DNA of 64,000 nucleotides, taken from Spirodela intermedia (Eukaryota > Streptophyta > Magnoliopsida > Alismatales > Araceae). The number at the start of each line of letters is the position of its first letter. The first letter of the stretch is position 1. Below are positions 1 through 11,400 of the stretch, piece after piece. The DNA is taken from positions 4,696,669-4,760,668 of the forward strand of contig LR746276.1 in the NCBI GenBank assembly GCA_902729315.2, in the 5' to 3' direction. Below the pieces are notes generated by a model. The model was not told the origin of the DNA and did no database searches. It saw only the letters and a list, made by a program, of their open reading frames with translations. A program made the position numbers and the translations under genes.

Positions 1-139
1 TTTCTGTGTGGGGATTCGATTCAAATCCAGAATGGGTTTGATGTGTTTCTTCTTCGGCTCTCAGGTTGACTCCTCACGTGTTTAGGTGGACTATCAGAAA
101 CATCTCCTATTGCCGTCAATGATGATGAGGTTTATGGCG

Positions 140-400
140 ACTCTTCTACTTTCTGGGCTTTTTTATCTTCGGAACCCAAGTCAACTCTACGGGAACCCGG
201 CCCGAAACCCTAGCATCCTGGCTGTCTTTTCTCCGGGACCCAAGACAAGGCTCGTAGGACTCTGCCCCGAAACCCTACTTTCCGGGCTTTTTCTTCGGAA
301 ACCAAGTCAAGTCTAGCCTACTTTCCGGGCTTTTCTTTGGAACCCCAGTCAATTCTCATGGAAACCGGGCCCGAAACCTTACTTCCGGGGCCTTTCTTCA
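140..400. repeat. Imperfect minisatellite inside the kinase gene's intron
   Basis: Four to five degenerate copies of a unit containing TACTTTCYGGGCTTTT, then TTCGGAACCCAAGTCAA, start near 145, 268, 320 and 382, with ACCCGGCCCGAAACCCTA-like spacers. The copies lie downstream of the last visible kinase exon, so they would be intronic. Confidence 0.65.
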
Positions 401-457
401 GCCCGCTGGGCCCTAGAAAACATGTAAAAAATTAGAGGAATTAGATCAGATTCATAC

Positions 458-1608
458 AGATGCGTACTCGGGGTCAAAGTAGCCGAATGTGCCCTGCATC
501 CCCATGGCCAAGCCGCCATCTGGGCCCTCCGGCATGAACTTGGCCAGCCCGAAGTCAGAAATCTGGAAGTCAACGCCACTGGGAACCCATCAGTCCCAAA
601 TTCCACCACCCTCCCCCACCCTCAAGCCGCAGACTTTGACTTACCTTGGCTTCGAAGTCCTCTCCCAAGAGGATGTTCGTTGACTTGAGGTCCATGTGGG
701 CGATGGGGATCCCCACCGCTGACCCCGAGTGGAGGTAGGCCAGTCCCCTCCCCACCCCCAGAGCCACTCTCAGTCTCACCGGCCACTCCATCCTCCCTCC
801 GCCAGTTCCTGTCAGCAGCAGTTCTATCAGCTTCTCTCTATAATATCTCTCTATCTCTCTCTATATTTGCTGCTGTTTATGGAGGACTGACCATGGAGTT
901 GACCTTGGAGGTGGCCCCGGCTGAGGTACTCGTAGACCAGGAGGCGCTGGTCGCCTTCGGCGCAGTAGCCGACGAGGGAGACGACGTTCGGGTGGTCAAC
1001 GCGGCTGAGAACGTCGACCTCCACCCGGAACTCCCGCTCCTTTTCGGCCTCTCTCAGCGGCGGCGCCGCCTCCATCCTCTTGATCGCCACCACCTGCGTG
1101 CCGACCATGGGAGAGTGCATCGTCAGTTTCCCCCGTGAAGAATCCGCCCACTTCGATCGGTCGGTCGATCGATTGTTCCATTTCGATCTCAAATGCTGAA
1201 TAAGGATGTTGATCTTGCAGAGCAGGCCGACCTGTCCGCTGCTTAGGGTTCCTCTGTAGACGCGGCCAAAGCCTCCTCGGCCGAGGGAGTTGCCATCGGC
1301 GAAGGAGCAGGTCGCCGCCTCCATTTCCCGGAGGGTGAACACCGACGCGCCGCCGCCGCCGCCGCCGCCGCCGCTGCGCCTCTTCGGGCGGAGAACCTCC
1401 TCTCCAAGCTGCCAGCACTGGGCGGGCCTGTAGATCCCTGCCGATGGGATTCCCGAGGGAGAAGAAGATCAGGGACGCTGTTGGAAAGGGAAACCCTAGA
1501 AATGGACGAGCAGAGAGGGGACGGAAGAGCGAGCTTACAGGGGTCGATCTGGTCGTAAGACAGGCTCCTCCGGCGCTTGTTCCAGGCGGAGACCAATCCG
1601 AAAGGCAT
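458..1608 (-). CDS. PBL28: PBL28-like receptor-like cytoplasmic kinase, 5' part (partial)
   Basis: Cytoplasmic Ser/Thr kinase of the PBS1-like (RLCK-VII) group, which typically relays signals from cell-surface receptors by phosphorylating downstream proteins. Exons, all GT-AG and in frame: 1539-1608, 1232-1437, 892-1093, 645-808, 458-562 (249 codons). The N-terminus [14 protein letters not shown] matches Arabidopsis PBL28 as I remember it. Visible: a poly-Gly run before SVFTLREME, glycine-rich loop [15 protein letters not shown] lysine (residue 97), DFG (217-219), and activation-segment end [12 protein letters not shown]. There is no signal peptide or membrane segment. The HRD motif reads HMD (197-199), so the conserved Arg is Met. 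After EYAS comes a GT donor (GTATGA); the C-lobe exon must lie beyond the left edge, because bases 1-457 hold only repeats. Reading through that donor would give an immediate stop, so a truncated kinase is the less likely alternative. Family call firm; ortholog call good. Confidence 0.88.
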
Positions 1609-2340
1609 GCCGGGCGCTCACTGAAGCATCAGATCTCGGAGGAGGAGCTCGATCAGAAAGAGGGGCGGATTTGAGGAGGGTAGATGATCAGGTTGAAGAA
1701 CAGCGGGATGGAGGAAGAAGAAGATCCCCGGAGGTAAACCAGTCGATCGATCGGCAGGAAGGAATCAGAAAGTGAAGGAGAGGAGGATCGGGAGAAGAGA
1801 AGAAGTGGAGAGGAGGCCGTGGAGGGGAAGTGAAGTGAAGGCCGAGCGAGAGGTGGAGGAGGCATGAAGTAAGGAATGCTTTGGAAGGAAGGAAGAGATG
1901 TCAGAGACACCAAGTGCCGCTGGAGCTGAGAGGAAGGGGAAGAGGGAGACGTCGGAGAGAAGCTTTCCCAGAAGAAAAAGCGTGTCAAAACCCTAGAAAT
2001 CGCCCGGCCGATTGACGTTTCACCGGGGGCGGCGCCGAGATCTGGAGCTGTGAGGAATCCGGCGGCCGGCGGGGGAGAGCGAACCAACCTTCCATTGTAA
2101 GTGGGGAAGGCGGAGACGTCGGAGAGAAGCTTCCCCTGAAGAGTCTGGAAACCCTAAAAGGGGCGATGGGTTGTTCACCGGCGGTGGCAGGCGACTGGGA
2201 AGGCCACCCTTGCGGTGCCTCCGCTGACATCTGTCTAACGGAGCTGCGGAAGGTGTTGCCGGCGCCGGCGAGGGAGGCCGGTAGCCGGTTTTTGGCGCGA
2301 AACCATGATTTTATTTTATTTTTTTCGAATCGAATTACCT
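1609..2340 (-). promoter_or_regulatory. 5' UTR/promoter region of the PBL28-like gene
   Basis: GC- and purine-rich stretch upstream of the kinase ATG. Open frames here are compositional (long Ser/Pro runs) and match no family I recognise. Two copies of a GGAGACGTCGGAGAGAAGCTT-like segment lie near 1948 and 2110, a local duplication about 160 bp apart. No clear TATA box was chosen. Confidence 0.4.
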
Positions 2341-2490
2341 AATGGATTACTCCAAGAAAAACCCTAAAAGTATTTTTTTTGGCAAATTGGACATTCTCAA
2401 CTTTGGATCCGCGTGGCTTGCCACCTCGGCGACGACTCTTCCACCCCTCTCATGCAAAGGGGAGGCCTCTACGTCCAAACGGGGACTGAA

Positions 2491-2492
<2 letters not shown>

Positions 2493-2520
<28 letters not shown>
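2493..2520. repeat. (GA)n microsatellite
   Basis: About 14 GA units roughly 0.9 kb upstream of the kinase start codon. One of several GA/CT tracts near gene 5' ends in this window. Confidence 0.9.
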
Positions 2521-2521
<1 letters not shown>

Positions 2522-2766
2522 TGTGAAGACTACTAAGGCTTGGGACTGGCTTCTTCTTCCCATGATTTATGAGCAATTTCATTTTATGCATTCAAAATGA
2601 TGATTAAATTCGTAAAATAATTAAAATAATGCAAATAATTATTTACCCATAATTTCCCATCAAACGCACACACACAACCGTCCTTATTCTTGTATAAAAT
2701 CGTGGGTGACAAGTGCTTCCAAATTATCCTCTTGGGTCATCATTAATAGGCTAAAAACCATTAAAA

Positions 2767-3492
2767 TGACACTATTTTCCTCTTTTGATCTCCAATCAAT
2801 GAAAAAATCATCTTTCTATTACGTAAAAAAGCAATCTAAAATAATTAGCCAATTAAAATCTGAAGAGTGAGAAAATTTCCAAAGGCATATAATTATTTTA
2901 ATCGTTAAAAGAGGCTGAAAAATGAAGTCCACTACTAGCTTTTGGGGGGTTCCTTTAATCTTACGAATGATAATGGCCTAATATAGTATCTAAAAGTATC
3001 AACGTTCGCTAATACAGTTTAGATCATAAGTAATTTGTATAACAAATTATGAGAATGGCCAACTTCATATTGCGATAGGAAGTAAATAGAAACTTGAAGG
3101 AATCATTGGTGTGGAACCATCCAAGACCTCACTAAAGTGTCCTCATAATTCTAATAATAATATCATTCAACTGACACTATTTTCCTTTTTGATCTCCAAT
3201 TAATGAAAAATATATCTTTATATTACATCAAAAAGAGCCTACAGAGAAGCAATTTGAACCAATTATCAAGGTAACGGACAGCTTGTATAGTGATAATAGA
3301 CTCGTCTTCCATGGTGTGAGAAAATTTGATTTAGAACTTATAATTATTTTGATCCCTAAAAAAATAATACGATTTAGAGCGTAAGTAATTTATATAACAA
3401 ATTCCTGATAATGCCCAACTTCATACTATAAGTGGAAGTAAATAAAAACTTGAAGGAATGATTGGCATGGAACCCAACCAAAACTTCATTGG
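2767..3492. repeat. Diverged tandem duplication (two copies of ~320-370 bp)
   Basis: Copy 1 (about 2767-3135) and copy 2 (about 3171-3492) share ordered blocks: GACACTATTTTCCT, TTTTGATCTCCAAT, ATAATTATTTT, TAATTTRTATAACAAATT, GGAAGTAAATARAAACTTG and GAAGGAATSATTGG. AT-rich and non-coding. Confidence 0.75.
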
Positions 3493-5430
3493 TCCACACA
3501 TTTAGATCAAAAATACCCACCACAAAATCTAAATTATCATGTGAATAGATGAGCTTCAACGGTGGGATTTTAAATGATCCAACCTGAAAGTCTATCAGGA
3601 TCAGAGCTATGAACAATGGAACAGGACGGCTGTCAGGTTGCTTGAACTCACTCGTTTGGCTGAATCATAATACTCATGGATTCATTTGATCGATGCATCC
3701 ATTCATTTTTAAGAAAAAAATCATCGGCAAAGTCATACAAGGTTAGCAAATGAAGAAATACCAAAAGAACGAATTGAATAATGGCCATTTTGCTACCTGA
3801 TTAAATAAATACTAATCTGATTTATCTTTGCTAAAATGATTTATTTATTATATGGTTCTGAGATCCTCAATCAAAAGGAAAACGAATGAAAACTGCTCAT
3901 TGTTACAACATAACTTATTCATACAACTCTGGCGTCCCATCAAAAGGAAAAGAATTGAATATTGCTAGAACAAAATTCTAACCTTCAGACATTAATCTCA
4001 TTCATCTTCACTACAGCATGGTTTATTTATACAATTCTTGCATCGAATCAAAATCTAGAGGCTACCCGCCCCATTATAGTGAGATCCAAAACGATGAGAT
4101 CTCCATGTTAGGAATCCTAGTATGACCACCCCCAACCAGCCCAGCTGACTTAAGTATAAAAAGAATAGCCATGATATTAGATGTCTAAGAGTGAGGATTC
4201 AAGAGCGAGGTCTGATAATCTGAGGTTTATCTGTCGTAGTTCTCACCACCTGAACCCAAAGTATGCGACTCCAATGGAGGAGGGAAATCCCCATCTTTAG
4301 GCTTGTAGCTCTTGTGAATCGTTCATCTGGAAGAATAATGCGTGTCAGAAGCATTGTTGATGAAACGGAAAGATCACATATTCTTGACTAGATTTGAAGA
4401 TATTGGAGGACCTTCCTTTGTTGGTGTTTTTCCCCCCAAAGAAAACACATTAGCTGAAATAATTCCACAATAGTCTGCAGGCATATTATTAATCATGCAT
4501 GAATGCTCATTTGTTTCTCGATAGAGGAAAGACTATTTCCGTTTTTACAGGTACTTAGCCACATTTAACCTCAATCAATTCATGAATTAGGATTGACGGA
4601 TATATCTTGGAGTTATGTGCATTCACTGTTTCACACAAGTCAGAGTTAATATGTGCGAACAAAGTTTCTGCAATGATTCAATTCACACCAAACGAACACA
4701 GGCCTTACTGAACGAGGACTCCAAGGCTGAGCGAAGAACCCTTTGGATTTTTTTGGCAATTCACACCAAACGAAGTTTCCACAAGAAATATAGTATCCAG
4801 CGCATTATGCTACAGAAATGAAGTGCCCACATGCTCAAAAGATGATTTCAGTTTCATGGATGGGGCTAAAGCTCAAAAGATGATGGAACCAAAGGAGTGC
4901 AACCCAAAATTTGATTATTTTTTTGTTAGGCCGAGAATAGATTTCAAGATAAAATTTTATCAGTAAGTAATGAGAAATCTTGATCTGTCTCATCATCTCT
5001 ATCATTTCAGAGACAGGATTCAACTGACATTGTTCCATCCTTTTCCTCTACAGTATAATATGGATAATATCAGAAATAAGAAAGTTCGCGTACAAACATG
5101 CGTTATTGAGGTGTCAAAACATAGGAAAACAGAATAAAAAACATATGATGTCAGATGTAGGTAAACAAATCAATTGATGACCTTTTTTTCTGCAGATAGA
5201 ATTAATTGAATCCCCAGAGGGTAGTTTAAAACAATACAAGCCAAGACAAGGTAAAACAATAAGAAATATATTCAAGCCTCTAATTATCAATTTTTAAATT
5301 AGGGGAAAACTAATATCATGGTTAAAAGTGATTTAAATAATCAGTTAACAGTGACTTTTTAGAAAAAATAATATTTACGAGATCATACTTTTCTTTCTCT
5401 AGAAACATAACCTTAAGTTCAGAAAATTTA
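3493..5430. other. AT-rich intergenic stretch and 3' flank of the nucleotidyltransferase gene
   Basis: No supported gene. The part next to 5431 should hold the 3' UTR of the minus-strand nucleotidyltransferase gene. Short open frames here lack family resemblance. Confidence 0.5.
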
Positions 5431-8400
5431 TCAGGAAAAGAAAGAATACCTCCGGTGTGCTTGGGGTGAAGAAGGGTGATCTGGTGAAGAGTGTCCTGAA
5501 CCCCGTCCATATGCTTCCTGCCTTTGATTGAACCTTACCAGGTCTCCATCCACAGCATGCGCAGCTTCATCCACACCAGATACATGGAGCGACCCGAGCA
5601 AACCAAATTCAGGCTGCTCAGAGGATAAGTCATCGTGGCCAGCACCATGATCATAAGAATAAAACATCATGACCGAAGGTGCTGCACTTCCAGCTTGGTC
5701 TGCTCTGCTGGAGTTCCCAGTAGGTAATGGGTGCATGCCATGTGGAATATTTCCTGAGCCATGCATGCCCATGGAACTGAAGGGATTGCTGGGGCTCGGA
5801 TAGGAAGCCAGGGGCTCATCCCTGTATGAATTCCATGGCGCTTCAGACATATTATCAGTCGCAGTTAGCCTCTTGGACCTCGGGTTCACCTTCTCCGTTT
5901 GGTTGCGACCACGACTGCGTCCAGAGGCTCGAGATTTTGACTTCAACCAGCTCCCCTCTCTGTCACTGCGATCACTATGATCGTTGCCATAATGTCCTCC
6001 GTGACTACGTGCATGCAGAGCCTGTTGATCCCTGAATGATAAGTTCTGGAGATTTTTTTTAAAAATCAGCTTGGATTTTAATTAAGCAAAGGAAACCTCA
6101 GGAAAATAAAGCGGAACGAGAAATCTGCATAATTCAGAAGATAGTCTCCTTTATGAACTCATTAAGCCCAGACAGCTATTAAACAAGATACATTCAGAGC
6201 ACGTGGACATCAAAGGTCCAGGCAGCCAATTTTGTGGAATGATGATTGTACGAACAATAGGCATAGTTTGGAATCCCACATTATTACTATGTTTTGATAC
6301 ATAACACTGTCATGGAAAATTATGGATAGTTTTCGAAGTATATACATATATATATATTTATATATATATCATAGACAATAAAAAATTTCCACCTAATTCA
6401 AAATATCAATGCTGGTAATCTACACTTCTTGAAACTACCGCATGACATTTTAGAAGGAACACATTTGCAATATTTAATTAACCATCCCATTAACTATTCA
6501 TGCTTTACATGGGAAATCATAATATGAAAATTAGTAAAACGTTTTTTTATTAAAGCCCATGATGACCAAGTTTTGTAGATACATTAACTTATTCAGAAAA
6601 CCACTTAGCATTACTGAGACTAAAATTTATGTAGAAAAGTCATCACAGAATAAAAGGTCAAGGTATCAAAGAGAGATATAGACTGATACACAAGTATTTC
6701 ACCATCTAAAGAGTCGGTACTCAATTCAGCGGATGCTTATCCCTTCACATATTGATAGAGTGCACACAGCTTCAGCGTTGTGTTAATATTGGCTCTTAAA
6801 AGGGATGAAGCTATGACAGTTTAAAATACAAGGTAAACCATGCATAAGTAATTTTGTTTAGTTTTACCTAAATACACACCATTGTTCAAAGTGACAGATT
6901 TTTGTTAAAAATGATAAAGGATCAATAAGAGAAATGACAGCTTTTGGAGACAACAGCACCAGTTTTTTCCCCGTCACTGAAATTCCTGGCATAGAATATA
7001 CCACAAAAACAAGGACAATAGACCAAGATAGTCAAAGAGACCATAGCTGCTGTGTTCAGGAGAAGGCAAAACGAAAATTGACATTGTGTAGAAACAAAAA
7101 AAGAATAAGCAGCCTACATATGATCTCTTGAAGCAAACATCAGGAAAAGGAAAAGATATCAAAAGACAGAAATTAGCTTACTTGGTTGGGAAGATAGGTG
7201 CCTGTTCCACCACGATATCTTGGGACGTCATCTAAGTAACCTCGGTAAACATTAGTGGGCCTAGTCTGACCTAGCTGGACTGGTGCCACAGGTGCAGCAG
7301 GGCCATGATCCATGACTTGATTAAAGAACTCCATATTGGTTACTAATGGTCTTCCGGGACCATCCAATGGGAAATGACCTTGCAAATACATCGGTGGAAT
7401 GACAACCGGTGAAGAGTACATCAAAGGTCCAGGGTACCGTGTGTTCTGGCAGAACTTTCCAAATTGAAGATTTTGCCAGTGATTGGCAAAATCACTGTTA
7501 AGAATATCAGGGTTATGTACCTCTGACTGTTCAAAAGCTTCATCTTTCATGGTCCCTACACCAATGTGAGCAACTGGCCGTTCTTGGTCCTCTGTCAAGT
7601 CAAAGTTCAGATCAGACGAATTTCTATGACCGCTACCACCAAGTCCTATGTTATCAAAGTGACTAGTTGATCCAACGGAAGTAGATGAATCGTAATGGCA
7701 CACGGGAAGCATTGCCAAAAATGGAACTGGAGGCCCTGTTGGATAAAATGCAAAAGGCAACATCCCAGTATTATCTGCTGTCCCTCGTTGTGAGCTGGCA
7801 CTGACAAGAACGGGGCGAATAGGAACCATTGGATCTGAATTACTTGAATGTGGTGATTCATGTCCTAAAGAATGAATAGTATGAACCTGCATAGGTGCCA
7901 TGGAACCAGAGTCCATGGTTCTCTCTACCACATCTGAACCCATCATCGAAAGTGGAACCCACTCTCTGTTATCATCTGCCCCAATTGGAACACTGTCGGA
8001 GGATAAATTATCGTAGTCCCACATACTCTTTGTTGTCCCGTGGAAAGGTGCCGAGGTGGAAGTTCCTCTCCTTCTATGCTTATCCCTTGCCAATTGGGAT
8101 GACATTGTAGGTGCCTTATCACATGAACTTTCAGAAGAAGACTTGCCACTGGACGAAGTAGGCTGAGTATTTGAACAAGATCTCAAATTCGTAATGTCAT
8201 CCACCAAGTTACTGTCCTGATCTCTCAAGGTCATGTAAGGATGAACGCGATTAGAATCTTCCCCTACCAATCCTTGATCTTCTCTAACAAACATGTACCC
8301 ATTTCCAGTTGAATGACTACTGGATTTATAAATATTTGATGAAGACAAGGACCCTGTTGATGATGTTTGTTTCCCATCATAATGGAGCGTCAAAACATTT

Positions 8401-11400
8401 TTGTTGACTTTACATGATGGTCTTGTAGATCCATTATTCTGATCTGCCCAAGAACCACGATCGGCATTCTCTGTTTCTTCTTCTGTGATGCTTGACCTCT
8501 TTATGCTTGCCTCAGTAACCACTTCCGGACTTGACAATAATCCGGCATTAGAGTCGCAACTGAGCATCTGTGTAGAATATAGACCATGGGGAAACTGCAC
8601 AGCAGATCTCCAATGAGGTATATTTTCTGGATGTATAGAAAAATTTCTCTGCACATATTCCATCGATTGAAGCACAGATGATATAGGCACCTGCAGATGA
8701 GCTGAAGACATATTCATTGGCAAGTGAACCAGTCCATCAAAATTACCTGCTTCAGATACTGCTGTCATGTTGATCAGATCCTGCTGTTCTTGATGCATCT
8801 CCAAAGCTTTTTGCCATGAGACAAACCCCTCACCTGTTGCCAAAAAGTCAGCATTTCCCTGATTAGTTGATGTGAAAGCTGAATCATCAGGGACATCAAA
8901 ATTTTGGTAGGCTGAACCATGCCTCGGATATGAAAGATCATCAGAAGTCTTGGAACAATAATTAATGAAAATTTCTGAACCCAGATTCTTCCTTTGGCTA
9001 GCATGATCTTCTCGTGTAGCAGGGTTCTGATTCTTGACAGTATCTGGCAGTCTATTTCGTTGCCGAGATGAAAAATCAGCAGATGTGTCGCTAAGCTCAG
9101 GGCTGGATCTTGTCCTTGCAAACTGAAAGCTGCCCGACCCTTCGCTAAGCTCAGTCTTTTGGGACTTATCATTTTCCACCAGTTCACTGGAGTTGAGACC
9201 TCCCTCCACTTGAGCTGTATGCCCAGAGCTTTTCGAAACATCATTTTTTTTCTGACTATGTGTACGAATTGTAGATAGAAGATTGCCAGGACTACAAAAT
9301 TTTTGAGCGCTTTGGTCTACAGTACTGACAGGCTGAGAGATTGCCTGGGTAGAAACAGCTTCAACAGGCGTTTCTACGTTACTTGAAGGCTGCATATTCC
9401 ACAAATCCGGACTTGGAGCATCTGGACGCTGAGAGGACCTGTGCTGTCTCCATATGTTCATGAAGAACTTATCGACATCAGAAGGTAGATCATCTTTCGG
9501 ACATTCAAGCAAAGCTGCTAACCTTTTAGCCCCAAATGCAAAGGCACTGCGTATCCTATAGAAATTGCCTAAACAGCATGTTCAGAAAATGTGTTAGCAT
9601 ATTTCAATCATACATGACTTACAAGGTTACAATGTGACAAAGCCGAGCAGACAAACAAAAAACTTGAGAGCTAGCAGACTACACATGCCCCACACATACA
9701 TGATGAACCACTCATGATCTACCAATTGCACTAAGAAAGGACCTGGATGAAACATGAGATTAAGTGAACATCATAAAATTTTCCACCTTTTATATAACAA
9801 AGATAATAGATCAACAAAGGCTTTATCGCCACTCAGGTTTGAAATTGTTTTCGACATCTTCAAAAATACAAAACATTCTATAGCAGAAATTAAGTTATAG
9901 CCAAACACCCAACCTGACCATGTAAACAAAAATCCAAGCAATGACCTCTCTACACTCGCCAACACAGAGATCCATAATCTGGAAGCTAAAGAACCCCTCA
10001 TCTTTCAAACATTATTTTGCCTTACAGGCACGCCAATCACACAGCAAATAAAGACATCAGAGGGTTAACAAAAGCAGATAGGAGTTGCCTGAATACAATT
10101 GAAGCGGCTCCTAAATTAGAGATTTTCACTATAGCGGACAAGATTGTGTTCCTATTAAATCTTCCAAAGAAAATTCCAGATGATACCTTCTAAATGACAG
10201 ATGATCTAATTTCTATGACTGAGAAAAAAAAGTACCCTAAATTCAATGAAATTTGTTTGAGTTACATGTCTTGCCATACAAAATATACAAAAACAAATAT
10301 AAGTTTCTAAATAGCACATCTACATAGCAGAATGGAAGGATTATCTAAATAGCACATCAATGCTTCTTTCGATTTAATACGCATGCGGTACACAAGTAAA
10401 CTCCAGATGTTCAGATGCGGCTCCTCTGTTTCACAGCGAGGGAAGAAAACAGAACAAAGTGTCCCATTGAAGTGTCCAGAAAACAAAGAGAACATTCTTA
10501 AATCATGAGAAAAAGTTCCTAAAAGATACTTTGATGACAGTGAAGAACAGCACTACCTTTACTGACACTTCTTCCAAGGTTGTTGTTTATACGCAGAGGA
10601 TCAATGATATTAAAAAACTTTGAAACAAAGGGTTGGCCCTGGTTTTCCTGGATGGATGGAGAAACAGAATACTTTGAACTACATGCATCAAGATAAAGTT
10701 TGCTGAGTAACACCTCTCCATTATCTTTTCGAGGAGGTTCCGCTGAATGACAAAAACAATGAAAAGAAGAGAAAATCAGATGAAATCAATGATCATTTAC
10801 TTAAAATACTTTTTCCTTGACTTGTACCTTTCATATCTGGAAGTGAATTGATAGGAATTGGACCCCAAAGACTAACACAAAAATTTTCCCAATCAAAGTT
10901 ACTGAAAAATTCCAAAAACCGATAAAGGACCTGGAGATTCACAAAATAGAAAAGAGAAAATTGATTAGAAAATTTGATGTGAAAAAAAAAGAGCAAAGGA
11001 GAGTAGTCAATAAATTACCTCAAGTGGGCCAGAAAAGGAATTATTAAATATATGAAATATATAAAGAACCAATATCTCCAAAGCATAGGTGGAAATAAGT
11101 CCATGATGAGCTCCCAGAATACGGCTTTCATAATAACACCACGCCTTTATTAGTATGATACTGCGCTTGAACAAATGATCTTGGTCTATAAGTTGGTCAA
11201 TCTAAAGGATTACAAAGCTCAGTGAGCAAAGGGACTAGGGGAAGCAGAAACTCCTTTTGTATGTGTATCTACTTAAAATAGAACCTCACCTCTTCAAGGA
11301 AACAAAGGGTGCATAACCCGCCAAGCTGGTTAAAAGAAATATCTACAACAATGTTTTCTACTAGACACTTTATTATCTTTACCTGAAAGAAACAAAAACA

